NCBI RefSeq assembly: GCF_900604355.1
Contig: NZ_UWOE01000001.1
Location: 682,001 to 746,000 of the forward strand
From: Luxibacter massiliensis
GTDB lineage: Bacteria > Bacillota > Clostridia > Lachnospirales > Lachnospiraceae
Length of the DNA: 64,000 nt
Reading direction: 5' to 3'
A program made the translations under genes and the position numbers. The notes beneath the pieces are model-generated. The model searched no databases. It saw only the letters and a list, made by a program, of their open reading frames with translations, and was not told the origin of the DNA. Of this stretch, positions 51,835 through 59,327 are shown piece after piece. Every line of letters starts with the position of its first letter. Positions within the stretch are counted from its first letter, which is position 1.

Positions 51835-52194
51835 CTATTTAATGTGTTCTTTTATGGCCTGAAAACTTTCTTTGCTGATGACATGTTCGATTTTGCAGGC
51901 ATCCTGGGCAGCAGTCTCTCTATCTACTCCAAGCCGTACCAACCATTCTGTCAACAGCTGGTGGCGCTCATAAATCATTTCGGCTATTTCGCGCCCTGTG
52001 TCTGTCAATAATATATGTCCCTCTCCTGATACTGTGATGTGTTCTTTTTCCCGGAGATTCTTCATGGCTACACTGACACTGGACTTTTTGAAGCCAAGTT
52101 CTTCGGCAATATCCACAGAACGTACGGAAGGCTGGCTATTGCTGAGGATCAGTATAGTCTCCAGATAATTTTCTGCAGATTCGTTTGTTTTCAA
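51835..52194 (-). CDS. DtxR/MntR-family metal-dependent regulator (short form)
   Basis: Regulator of 119 residues with an N-terminal winged helix (SAENYLETILILSNSQPSVR; DIAEELGFKKSSVSVAMKNL) and a metal-binding/dimerisation domain (TDTGREIAEMIYERHQLLTEWL; the DACKIEHVISKESFQAI segment with His-Glu ligands). It lacks the SH3-like C-terminal domain, like MntR-type members. The start is a TTG with GAGGTG 8 bp upstream. An 11-bp inverted repeat lies just upstream and may be its operator. Proximity to ferritin and feo suggests iron or manganese control. Confidence 0.88.
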   Translation of the reverse strand: MKTNESAENYLETILILSNSQPSVRSVDIAEELGFKKSSVSVAMKNLREKEHITVSGEGHILLTDTGREIAEMIYERHQLLTEWLVRLGVDRETAAQDACKIEHVISKESFQAIKEHIK

Positions 52195-52232
52195 TGGGTA
52201 TTCACCTCGATTTTTGAATTAAAATATAGTAT

Positions 52233-52265
52233 AAAAGTACTGCATACTTTTTAAGCAGTACTTTT
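52233..52265. promoter_or_regulatory. Candidate operator upstream of the DtxR-type gene
   Basis: AAAAGTACTGC and GCAGTACTTTT form a perfect 11-bp inverted repeat with an 11-base spacer, 39 bp upstream of the regulator start. It suits a dimeric repressor and autoregulation; a terminator is less likely from its position. Confidence 0.45.
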
Positions 52266-52568
52266 AAATTACGTAAATAGTATAGCATAATTTATACAGC
52301 AGGGCAAATGTGGGGAGATAAATTATAAATATTTTATAGAAAATCCAATTTACCAAAACTCCTGGATTTTCAAGGTTTTCACCGTATGGCGCTTTTAAGT
52401 ATAGCACATTAAAACTTATTGTAGATGTACTCTTTATATGAATGTCCTTGTGACTGGCATCCGTGCCAGGCGTACATCGAATGATAGATCAAGTATTATG
52501 ACATTTAATGTGTTGTCAAATCATCTCTAATATCATTGGATTCATCATTTGGTCCATTTAGGGAGAGC

Positions 52569-52679
52569 CTAAGGTTCTCCAGCCGCATCTTGATATTCTT
52601 TTGAACCGGTATCCTGCCAGTGCTTTTTCCCACTGCTGACGACGGAACCGTCCTTGTGTACATAGGCATACTTATTGAA
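52569..52679 (-). pseudogene. Start-less coding fragment, unknown family
   Basis: A minus-strand frame reads FNKYAYVHKDGSVVSSGKKH then WQDTGSKEYQDAAGEP and a stop. The composition is protein-like, but two TAG codons precede it and no start codon exists in frame. It may be a decayed gene end; it could also be chance. Confidence 0.25.
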
Positions 52680-52698
52680 CTACTAATGTTCAATTAGG
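52671..52698 (+). repeat. Inverted repeat arm 1 flanking feoA genes
   Basis: CTTATTGAACTACTAATGTT followed by CAATTAGG is the reverse complement, in 27 of 28 positions, of 53593-53620. Its core TTGAAC-N7-GTTCAA is palindromic. Confidence 0.75.
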
Positions 52699-52885
52699 TA
52701 TTTTTTGCATGATTGGCGCTGTGATGGAGGTAAGCGGCATACAGAGAATAGCAGATGACGATATAAAAGTAACTAATTAATTTTCAAATTTCCTGTAAAA
52801 AAGGCGGCTTTTATCTGCTGAATGATAATATGGTTTTATTGAGAAAAAATATCAATAATTTAAGAGAGAAATATTGGGAATCTGC

Positions 52886-52914
52886 TTGACAATCAAAAAG
52901 AGTTAGAATATACT
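52886..52914 (+). promoter_or_regulatory. Promoter of feoA operon with Fur-like box nearby
   Basis: TTGACA, 17-bp spacer, TATACT. Just downstream AAGAATTATCATTATAC (about 52930-52946) resembles a Fur-box half (AATTATCATTAT) and would overlap the transcription start. Confidence 0.7.
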
Positions 52915-52964
52915 AACGATGTAATTGAAAAGAATTATCATTATACAAAGAAAGAAGATGAACT

Positions 52965-53180
52965 ATGATGCCATTATCAATGGTAAGAGAAGGTGAACCA
53001 AACATAATCCGTAAAATCGGAGGGAAAGAAGAAACTAAAAGATTTCTGGAAAACCTGGGGTTTGTTACAGGCGGAACTGTCACAGTTGTCTCTGTAACGG
53101 GGGGCAATATGATTGTGAATGTGAAAGACTCCCGGGTTGCCATTGGGAAAGACATGGCAAATAAAATTATGGTTGGCTAA
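52965..53180 (+). CDS. feoA: FeoA family protein (first copy)
   Basis: Small SH3-like cytoplasmic protein of 71 residues that supports FeoB ferrous-iron uptake. Landmarks are MPLSMVREGEPNIIRKIGG, the RFLENLGFVTGGTVTVVSV segment (FeoA-type LxxLGhxxGxxhxhh) and a final DSRVAIGKDMANKIMV. The start is the first of two adjacent ATG codons. A second feoA follows after 16 bp, then feoB. Confidence 0.93.
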   Translation: MMPLSMVREGEPNIIRKIGGKEETKRFLENLGFVTGGTVTVVSVTGGNMIVNVKDSRVAIGKDMANKIMVG

Positions 53181-53196
53181 TAGGAAAGGAGACAGG

Positions 53197-53418
53197 ATGA
53201 AAACTTTAAGGGAAGTGCCGTGTGGGGAGACGGTAAAAGTAACTAAGTTAACTGGCGAGGGGCCTGTAAGAAGACGCATTATGGATATGGGAATCACGAA
53301 AGGGGTAGATGTCTTTGTGAGAAAGGTGGCGCCCCTTGGAGATCCAGTAGAAGTGACTGTGAGAGGATATGAGTTATCTGTCCGGAAAGCAGATGCAGAA
53401 ATGATTTGTGTGGAGTAG
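53197..53418 (+). CDS. feoA: FeoA family protein (second copy)
   Basis: Second FeoA-type SH3-like protein, 73 residues: MKTLREVPCGETVKVTKLTG, RRRIMDMGITKGVDVFVRKV, and PVEVTVRGYELSVRKADAEM. The two copies are divergent from each other, so they are an old duplication or serve different contacts on FeoB. The ATG at 53197 has AAAGGAGACAGG upstream; an earlier in-frame ATG at 53137 inside the first feoA is rejected. Confidence 0.93.
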   Translation: MKTLREVPCGETVKVTKLTGEGPVRRRIMDMGITKGVDVFVRKVAPLGDPVEVTVRGYELSVRKADAEMICVE

Positions 53419-53525
53419 ATATTTTATATTTTTGGATGGTGGTTAGATTTAACTAACCCCATGGGCATGAATAATTATTCATGCTGATGCGCTGAGTATT
53501 CAATCAAGTTGTGAAGTTATTTAAT

Positions 53526-53594
53526 TATACCTTATCGGACACAGTCCGCCCGCCCCCTTGGGGCATGCTTTAAGGGGTGTCCTTTGGGTATACC
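53526..53594 (-). repeat. Family A repeat upstream of feoB (inverted)
   Basis: On the minus strand: GGTATACCCAAAGGACACCC, CTTAAAGCATGCCCCAAGGG, GGCGGGCGGACTGTGTCCGA, TAAGGTATAA. It is close to the 7.7-kb copies and abuts the palindrome at 53593-53620. Confidence 0.75.
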
Positions 53595-53626
53595 TTATTG
53601 AACATTAGTAGTTCAATAAGTATAGA
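53593..53626 (+). promoter_or_regulatory. Palindrome-overlapped candidate promoter of feoB
   Basis: TTGAAC (53598), a 17-bp spacer and TATAGA (53621) could form a promoter. The palindrome TTGAAC-N7-GTTCAA covers its -35 and much of the spacer, so a bound regulator would block it. The 28-bp segment is the second arm of the inverted repeat at 52671-52698. Confidence 0.5.
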
Positions 53627-53660
53627 AAAGCAGAATGAAGTTTTGTCAGGAGGAGAAAAA

Positions 53661-55853
53661 ATGGCTATCAAAATTGCATTGGCAGGTAATCCAAACTGCG
53701 GAAAAACAACATTGTTCAATGCACTGACCGGATCTAATCAGTTTGTGGGAAACTGGCCGGGCGTTACAGTGGAGAAAAAGGAAGGGAAGCTGAAAGGGAA
53801 TAAAGATGTTATTATCATGGACCTTCCGGGCATATATTCGCTTTCTCCCTACACCCTGGAGGAAGTTGTTGCCAGAAATTATTTGATTAATGAAAAACCA
53901 GATGCAATATTAAATATTGTGGATGGTACAAATATAGAAAGAAATTTATATTTGTCCACGCAGCTTATGGAGTTGGGCATACCTGTTGTGATGGCGGTAA
54001 ATATGATGGACATCGTGGAGAAAAATGGCGATAAAATCCATATTGATAAGCTCAGCAAAAAGCTTGGGTGCCAGGTTGTTGAGATTTCGGCCCTTAAAGG
54101 AACGGGTGTTATGCAGGCTGCTGATAAGGCAGTGAAGGCCGCAGACAAGAAGAATGCAGCTCTGCCAGTACATAAATTTGGGCAGGAGGTCGAGGATACC
54201 CTGGATCTCATTGAGAATAAGCTTGGCAGTGACATTCCTGAGAACCAGAAAAGATTTTTTGCTATTAAGCTTCTGGAGAAAGATGACAAGATTGAATCCC
54301 AGATGACACAGGTTCCTGATGTGACAGAAGAAATAAAAACAATAGAAAAAGCAATGGATGATGATACAGAAAGTATTATTACGAATGAAAGATATGTTTA
54401 TATTTCTTCTATCATAAATGATTGTTATACAAAGGGCAGCAGAAAGAAACTCTCAACTTCTGATAAGATTGACCAGATTGTGACAAACAGATTTCTTGCA
54501 CTCCCCATTTTTGCGATTGTGATGGTGATTGTATATTATATTTCCGTCACAACAGTCGGAACTTGGGCCACAGACTGGGCAAATGACGGCGTATTTGGAG
54601 ACGGGTGGAGCCTCTTTGGCCTACAGATCCCGGGGGTTCCGGTGCTTGTAGAATCTGCCCTGAATGCTGTGGGGTGTGCAGATTGGCTTCAGGGACTTAT
54701 ATTAGATGGTATTGTGGCCGGAGTAGGCGCGGTGCTTGGGTTTGTCCCTCAGATGCTGGTACTGTTTATTTTCCTTGCATTTCTTGAGTCATGCGGATAT
54801 ATGGCCAGAGTTGCATTTATAATGGATAGAATTTTCCGCAAATTTGGCCTTTCTGGAAAATCATTTATTCCTATGCTGATAGGAAGCGGGTGTGGCGTAC
54901 CGGGGATTATGGCATCACGTACAATTGAGAATGACCGTGACCGTAAAATGACAATTATGACCACCACTTTTATCCCCTGTGGAGCAAAATTACCGATTAT
55001 TGCCCTGATTGCAGGCGCTTTATTCCAGGGAGCCTGGTGGGTTGCTCCGAGTGCATACTTTGTAGGTATAGCGGCAATTATATGTTCCGGTATTATTTTG
55101 AAAAAGACGAAAATGTTTGCGGGAGATCCGGCGCCTTTTGTCATGGAGCTTCCTGCATACCATCTTCCCACTGTGGGCAATGTACTGCGCAGTATGTGGG
55201 AGCGCGGATGGTCCTTTATTAAAAAAGCGGGTACTATTATTCTTCTTTCCACCATACTTGTTTGGTTCACATCTTACTTTGGATGGATAGACGGACAATT
55301 CAGAATGTTGGATGACATGGAATTAGACCATAGTATTCTGGCGGCAATAGGCAATGCAATTAGCTGGATATTTATTCCACTTGGCTGGGGTGACTGGAGG
55401 TCAGCAGTGGCAGCAATCACAGGATTAGTGGCTAAGGAGAATGTGGTAGGTACATTTGGAATCCTCTATGGATTTGCTGAGGTAGCCGAAGAAGGGGAAG
55501 AGATTTGGGGAACCCTGGCAGGCAGCATGACAGCCGTTGCAGCATATTCATTCCTTGTATTTAATCTTCTCTGTGCACCATGCTTTGCTGCTATGGGCGC
55601 GATTAAAAGAGAGATGAACAATGCGAAATGGTTCTGGTTCGCTATTGGATATCAGACATTATTGGCATATGTAGTATCACTTTGTGTGTATCAGATAGGT
55701 ACATTTATTACAACAGGCGCTTTTGGAATCGGAGTTGTTGTAGCAATTATTCTGATAATTGGATTTATTTATCTGCTGGTAAGGCCTTATAGGGAAAGCG
55801 GGACCTTGAAAATAAACGTTAAAGGCATGGCAGGGGCTCCAAGCAGACATTAG
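53661..55853 (+). CDS. feoB: Ferrous iron transporter B
   Basis: Inner-membrane GTPase-coupled Fe2+ transporter of 730 residues. The G domain (1-165) has G1 GNPNCGKTTLFNAL, G3 DLPGIYSLSPYTLEE and G4 NMMD. A helical spacer follows (about 180-270). The membrane part (about 290-715) has two Gate domains with conserved Cys in IGSGCGVPGIMASRT and FIPCGAKLPIIALIAG. The ATG at 53661 follows CAGGAGGAG; the frame extends up through the palindrome but has no ribosome site there. A terminator-like hairpin and the FeoB-associated peptide gene follow. Confidence 0.96.
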   Translation: MAIKIALAGNPNCGKTTLFNALTGSNQFVGNWPGVTVEKKEGKLKGNKDVIIMDLPGIYSLSPYTLEEVVARNYLINEKPDAILNIVDGTNIERNLYLSTQLMELGIPVVMAVNMMDIVEKNGDKIHIDKLSKKLGCQVVEISALKGTGVMQAADKAVKAADKKNAALPVHKFGQEVEDTLDLIENKLGSDIPENQKRFFAIKLLEKDDKIESQMTQVPDVTEEIKTIEKAMDDDTESIITNERYVYISSIINDCYTKGSRKKLSTSDKIDQIVTNRFLALPIFAIVMVIVYYISVTTVGTWATDWANDGVFGDGWSLFGLQIPGVPVLVESALNAVGCADWLQGLILDGIVAGVGAVLGFVPQMLVLFIFLAFLESCGYMARVAFIMDRIFRKFGLSGKSFIPMLIGSGCGVPGIMASRTIENDRDRKMTIMTTTFIPCGAKLPIIALIAGALFQGAWWVAPSAYFVGIAAIICSGIILKKTKMFAGDPAPFVMELPAYHLPTVGNVLRSMWERGWSFIKKAGTIILLSTILVWFTSYFGWIDGQFRMLDDMELDHSILAAIGNAISWIFIPLGWGDWRSAVAAITGLVAKENVVGTFGILYGFAEVAEEGEEIWGTLAGSMTAVAAYSFLVFNLLCAPCFAAMGAIKREMNNAKWFWFAIGYQTLLAYVVSLCVYQIGTFITTGAFGIGVVVAIILIIGFIYLLVRPYRESGTLKINVKGMAGAPSRH

Positions 55854-55880
55854 CATTTATATAATTGTAAGAAATAAAAA

Positions 55881-55927
55881 GCAGGTCTGGAACAAAATCA
55901 GTAAGGCCGGAGCAGGCCTGCCTTTTT
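55881..55927 (+). terminator. Terminator after feoB
   Basis: GCAGGTC pairs with GGCCTGC (one G-T pair) around a loop, followed by five T. It should reduce transcription into the downstream peptide and Fur-like genes. Confidence 0.6.
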
Positions 55928-55958
55928 GGCAGGCAGCAATTTGAAAGGAGGCAGCTTT

Positions 55959-56099
55959 ATGGGAACATTCCTGGTAGGAGCTATTGTGTTATGTGTTGTT
56001 GTACTTGTAGTAAGAAGTATGATACGTGATAAAAAGAATGGTAAGTCTATCCAATGCGGCGGAGATTGTAAGCATTGTGGAGGCCATTGTGGACACTAA
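55959..56099 (+). CDS. FeoB-associated Cys-rich membrane protein
   Basis: A 46-residue peptide with one N-terminal membrane helix (GTFLVGAIVLCVVVLVV) and a Lys-rich junction. Its C-terminal Cys/Gly/His tail is CGGDCKHCGGHCGH. This is the pattern of the FeoB-associated Cys-rich family (about 50 residues), often encoded beside feoB in Firmicutes and proposed to help iron transfer. AAAGGAGG lies 9 bp upstream of the ATG. It is short enough to be missed by ORF callers. Its end overlaps the likely start of the next gene by 11 bp. Confidence 0.9.
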   Translation: MGTFLVGAIVLCVVVLVVRSMIRDKKNGKSIQCGGDCKHCGGHCGH

Positions 56100-56505
56100 A
56101 GATACGATAGTCGTGAGATTACGGGAAAATGGCTGCAGAATTACAAAGCAGCGGCTTAAATTAATTGATATTATACTGGAAAATGAATGCTCCAGTTGTA
56201 AAGAGATATATTACAAGGCCGCAGAGGCAGACGAAAAGATTGGCATCGCCACTGTCTACAGAATGGTTAGTGCCCTGGAGGAGATCGGGGCTATTAACCG
56301 CAGAAATATGTATAAAGTAAATTGTTCCAGAGACTGCCGTTGCGCCGAGGACTGCTCTGAGAAAGAGGCATGTACCATTGTATTGGATGATGATACGACT
56401 TACCGTCTTACAGAAGGAAAGTGGAATAAGGTTGTGTCAGAAGGATTAAAAAGATGCGGGTATCTGAAAGACCAGAAGGTAGCATCTATAAAAATTGAAG
56501 AATAA
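56089..56505 (+). CDS. Fur family regulator with Cys-rich metal region
   Basis: Regulator of about 138 residues. The winged helix is VRLRENGCRITKQRLKLIDI and CSSCKEIYYKAAEAD, followed by GIATVYRMVSALEEIGAI, the Fur recognition helix. The second half departs from Fur: the usual HHH/CxxC stretch is replaced by NCSRDCRCAEDCSEKEAC, with six Cys. The start is read as GTG at 56089, five bases after GGAGG; upstream in-frame starts at 56026/56038 would overlap the peptide gene by more than 60 bp. Linkage to feoB suggests iron or redox control. The GTG call is tentative. Confidence 0.85.
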   Translation: MDTKDTIVVRLRENGCRITKQRLKLIDIILENECSSCKEIYYKAAEADEKIGIATVYRMVSALEEIGAINRRNMYKVNCSRDCRCAEDCSEKEACTIVLDDDTTYRLTEGKWNKVVSEGLKRCGYLKDQKVASIKIEE

Positions 56506-56507
56506 GA

Positions 56508-56548
56508 CTAAGCGCTTAATGAGAGCAAATCCCACTAAGCGCTTTTTT
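56508..56548 (+). terminator. Terminator after Fur-like gene
   Basis: CTAAGCGCTT ... CTAAGCGCTTTTTT: AAGCGCTT pairs with its copy 20 bases on, followed by T6. Confidence 0.8.
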
Positions 56549-56552
56549 AACT

Positions 56553-56635
56553 GAATATTCTGAAAATGGATGACAAAGGGGACAGACCCTTTTGCAAAAG
56601 GGTCTGTCCCCTTTGAGTCCCCTTTGAATATTTTC
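56553..56635 (+). repeat. Family B palindromic repeat, copy B4
   Basis: GAATATTCTGAAAATGGATG leads into a perfect palindrome GGGACAGACCCTTTTG / CAAAAGGGTCTGTCCC. An A in the left arm replaces T of B3 and a T in the right arm replaces A, so pairing is kept. The copy ends in GAATATTTTC. Confidence 0.92.
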
Positions 56636-56651
56636 AAACAAGGAGGTAGTC

Positions 56652-57053
56652 ATGAGAAGAATTGTAAATAGTATTTTTATAGTACTGGGGTTTTTGTTTA
56701 TTGGCCTTGGTGTCCTGGGGATTGCTCTTCCGCTGCTTCCTGCAACGCCATTTTTAGTACTGGCGGCGGTGTGTTTTGCGAAGGGATCTGACAGGTTTCA
56801 CAGGTGGTATACGGCCACTGCTTTACATAAGAAGTATGTAGAGCCTGCGGTGAATAAGAAGGAGATGGAGAGGGGGGCAAAAAAGAAGACACTGCTTACC
56901 CTTTGCCTGATTTTTTCAATCAGTTTTCTTCTGGTTCCTGTATGGCAGGCTAAAGTGGTAATTCTGCTTGTTGCGCTGTTCCACGTTTATTATTTTACAT
57001 TTAAAATAAAGACTGCGCCAGTCCGGGGTGAGGAGATTATGATAGATGAGTAA
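56652..57053 (+). CDS. DUF454 (YbaN) family membrane protein
   Basis: Small membrane protein of 133 residues with three or four hydrophobic segments (near 7-28, 29-45, 79-97, 100-117). The start RRIVNSIFIVLGFLFIGLG, the PLLPATPFLVLAAVCFAKGS segment and FHRWYTATALHKKYVEP are the YbaN/DUF454 signature. Function is unknown. AAGGAGG precedes the ATG. It is first in a five-gene operon with a YgbA_NO protein and two ABC half-transporters. Confidence 0.9.
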   Translation: MRRIVNSIFIVLGFLFIGLGVLGIALPLLPATPFLVLAAVCFAKGSDRFHRWYTATALHKKYVEPAVNKKEMERGAKKKTLLTLCLIFSISFLLVPVWQAKVVILLVALFHVYYFTFKIKTAPVRGEEIMIDE

Positions 57054-57414
57054 AAATGTAGATATAGAGAAAAAAAGACAGCAGGAAAAGGACATGCTGG
57101 ATAAGATGATCTCACTGTACTGCAGAGGCAACCATCAGGCTGAAAAGGGCAGGCTGTGTGGTATGTGTGAAACGCTAAGGGAGTATGCTCTTATGAGGAC
57201 TGAGAAATGCCCCTTTATGGAGACAAAGACATTTTGCAGCGCCTGCAGTGTACATTGTTATTCCAGGGAAATGCAGGAGCAGATACGCCAGGTAATGCGC
57301 TATGCGGGGCCAAGGATGCTGTTCCACCATCCGGTACCGGCCATAAGGCATATGAAAGTGACTCTGGCCTCAAAATTAAAAAGGAGCAAGAATACAAAGT
57401 ATGAAGAAGTATAA
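57046..57414 (+). CDS. YgbA_NO family (nitrous oxide-stimulated promoter) protein
   Basis: Soluble Cys-rich protein of 122 residues. Conserved features are MISLYCRGNH, LCGMCETLREYALMRTEKC, TFCSACSVHCYS and MRYAGPRMLFHHPVPAIRH. This matches the YgbA_NO family, whose enterobacterial members are induced by nitrogen oxides. Eight Cys, several in CxxC or CxxxC pairs, suggest a metal site. It overlaps the preceding gene by 8 bp and the next by 14 bp. Confidence 0.88.
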   Translation: MSKNVDIEKKRQQEKDMLDKMISLYCRGNHQAEKGRLCGMCETLREYALMRTEKCPFMETKTFCSACSVHCYSREMQEQIRQVMRYAGPRMLFHHPVPAIRHMKVTLASKLKRSKNTKYEEV

Positions 57415-57604
57415 AGATATAGCATTTTACATTGTAACAGCCATAATGATCCTATCAGGTTTTCTTATTCATCCCATGGGAAATATGATACCGGCAGCCA
57501 TGATTCACAAGGTGTCTGCCCTTTTATTTTGTATAGGGTTGGCCAGGCATGTACTAAAGTACCTAAAGAGAATCAGAAAGGGGAAAAGGGTACATGTTTC
57601 ATAA
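57401..57604 (+). CDS. Small two-helix membrane protein
   Basis: A 67-residue protein with two predicted membrane helices (DIAFYIVTAIMILSGFLI and KVSALLFCIGLARHVL) and a basic C-terminus. His residues at the helix ends (IHPMG, MIHK, ARHVL) recall small haem-binding cytochrome b-like proteins (DUF4405 type), but this is only resemblance. It overlaps the YgbA_NO gene by 14 bp and the first ABC gene by 11 bp, so it is surely part of the operon. Confidence 0.7.
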   Translation: MKKYKDIAFYIVTAIMILSGFLIHPMGNMIPAAMIHKVSALLFCIGLARHVLKYLKRIRKGKRVHVS

Positions 57605-59327
57605 ACGCTTATTGAAGGAATTTCCAGATAACAGGAAATATGTAATAGGAATGACACTTTCCCAGTGGGCCATGCTCATGGCAAATGTAGTGTTGATGCT
57701 GTCAGCAGCAGCCTATATTGGAAAAATGAAAAATCTACAGCTTACACCGCAGGACACATGGAGAATGCTCCTGATATTGGCGGGCGCCCTTTTAGCCAGG
57801 GGGATTATGACTGCAGCCAACAGCCGGCTTTCATATCTCGCATCTACAAGAGTAAAACGCCGCCTTAGGGGGCGCATTTACATGAAGCTGATGGAATTAG
57901 GCAGTATGTATAAGGAGACAGCTGCCACGTCCGAGGTAGTACAGATTAGTACTGAGGGTGTAGATCAGCTGGAGATATATTTTGGGAAATATATCCCTCA
58001 GTTTTTCTATAGCCTTCTGGCTCCGGCCACGCTTTTTGTAATTGTAGGAAGCATGGATATGAAAGTGGCCGGCGTCCTGCTGTTGTGCGTGCCGCTGATT
58101 CCGTTATCTATTGTAGCGGTACAGAAATTTGCCAAAAAGCTGTTGAATAAGTATTGGGGAACGTATACTGAGCTGGGGGATTCTTTTCTGGAGAACTTAC
58201 AGGGTTTGACCACACTGAAAATTTTCCGGGCAGATGAGAGATATGCCCGGAAAATGGATGAAGAGGCAGAAAAGTTTAGAAAAATCACGATGCGGGTTTT
58301 AATTATGCAGCTGAATTCCATTAGTATTATGGACCTGGTGGCCTATGGGGGTGCGGCGGCAGGGATCATTCTGGGAGTCCTGGAATATGGTAAGGGGAGG
58401 ATAAGCCTGGAGGAATGTTTCTTTATTATTATGATTTCAGCAGAATTCTTCTTGCCGCTGCGTCTTCTGGGTTCTTTTTTTCACATTGCTATGAACGGAA
58501 ATGCGGCTGCAGATAAAATTTTCCGCCTGTTGGATGCACCGGCCAGGGAAAAAGGGACTTTGAAGGAAGTGAAAGGCAGCCGTATACAGTTCCAAAATGT
58601 GACTTTTGGATATGAAGAGGAAAAGCCTGTGCTAAAACATATTAATTTTGATGCTCCGGCTGGAAGCTTTACGGCTATAGTGGGGACATCTGGATGTGGA
58701 AAAAGTACGATGACCTCCCTTTTAATGGGGGATTATATTCACTATGAGGGAGACGTTAAAATAGATGGCCTCAGTGTACGCCAGATTGGGGAGGAGGCTC
58801 TGCTCTGTAAGGTGACGAGGATTCGGCACGACAGCCACCTGTTCCAGGGCACTGTCATGGAGAACCTCAGGATGGGAAAGAGTGACGCCACTGAGGAAGA
58901 GATGAATGCTGTACTGGAAAAGGTAAACCTGTATGAGGCCATTCTGGAAAAGGGAGGACTTTCTATGGAACTAACGGAGAAGGCAGCCAACCTTTCCGGA
59001 GGGCAGAAACAAAGGCTGGCATTGGCACGGGCGATTCTGCATGACAGTGACATTTATGTTTTCGATGAGGCCACTTCTAATATTGATGCAGAGAGTGAGA
59101 ACCAGATTATGAAAGTAATTCATGAGCTGGCCCAGACGAAAACTGTCCTTTTGATTTCTCACAGGCTGGCTAATGTAAAAAAGGCATCATGCATTCTCAT
59201 GCTGGAGGATGGGTATATCCGGGAGTCAGGAACCCATGAGGAGCTTATGGAGAACAGAGGCGCCTATGCAAGGCTTTACAGCAGCCAGATGGAGCTGGAG
59301 AAGTATGCTGGAAGGGAGGCGGGGTAA
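57594..59327 (+). CDS. ABC transporter half, CydD-like (permease-ATPase fusion)
   Basis: Exporter-type half-transporter of 577 residues with six membrane helices in the first 310 residues. The C-terminal ATPase domain has Walker A VGTSGCGKSTMTS, signature LSGGQKQRLALARAI and Walker B IYVFDEATSNIDAES. It pairs with the next gene, separated by no gap, to form a heterodimer like CydDC, which exports glutathione/cysteine and affects haem assembly in other bacteria. No cydAB is in the window, so the actual substrate is unknown. Confidence 0.85.
   Translation: MFHKRLLKEFPDNRKYVIGMTLSQWAMLMANVVLMLSAAAYIGKMKNLQLTPQDTWRMLLILAGALLARGIMTAANSRLSYLASTRVKRRLRGRIYMKLMELGSMYKETAATSEVVQISTEGVDQLEIYFGKYIPQFFYSLLAPATLFVIVGSMDMKVAGVLLLCVPLIPLSIVAVQKFAKKLLNKYWGTYTELGDSFLENLQGLTTLKIFRADERYARKMDEEAEKFRKITMRVLIMQLNSISIMDLVAYGGAAAGIILGVLEYGKGRISLEECFFIIMISAEFFLPLRLLGSFFHIAMNGNAAADKIFRLLDAPAREKGTLKEVKGSRIQFQNVTFGYEEEKPVLKHINFDAPAGSFTAIVGTSGCGKSTMTSLLMGDYIHYEGDVKIDGLSVRQIGEEALLCKVTRIRHDSHLFQGTVMENLRMGKSDATEEEMNAVLEKVNLYEAILEKGGLSMELTEKAANLSGGQKQRLALARAILHDSDIYVFDEATSNIDAESENQIMKVIHELAQTKTVLLISHRLANVKKASCILMLEDGYIRESGTHEELMENRGAYARLYSSQMELEKYAGREAG

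Larger units (their letters stand above)
52266..52885. other. Intergenic stretch before feoA with inverted-repeat and coding fragments
   Basis: 620 bp without an intact gene. It holds one arm of a long inverted repeat (52671-52698) and a start-less minus-strand coding-like fragment (52569-52679). No other feature was recognised. Confidence 0.5.

Noticed and set aside
52505..52693. 62-codon minus-strand frame upstream of feoA
   Set aside because: Its N-terminal NISSSIS is simply the translation of the inverted-repeat arm (also seen ahead of feoB), so it is unlikely to be a gene.
53577..53660. 28-residue N-terminal extension of FeoB
   Set aside because: It spans the repeat and promoter palindrome; the ATG at 53661 has CAGGAGGAG and begins right before the G domain.
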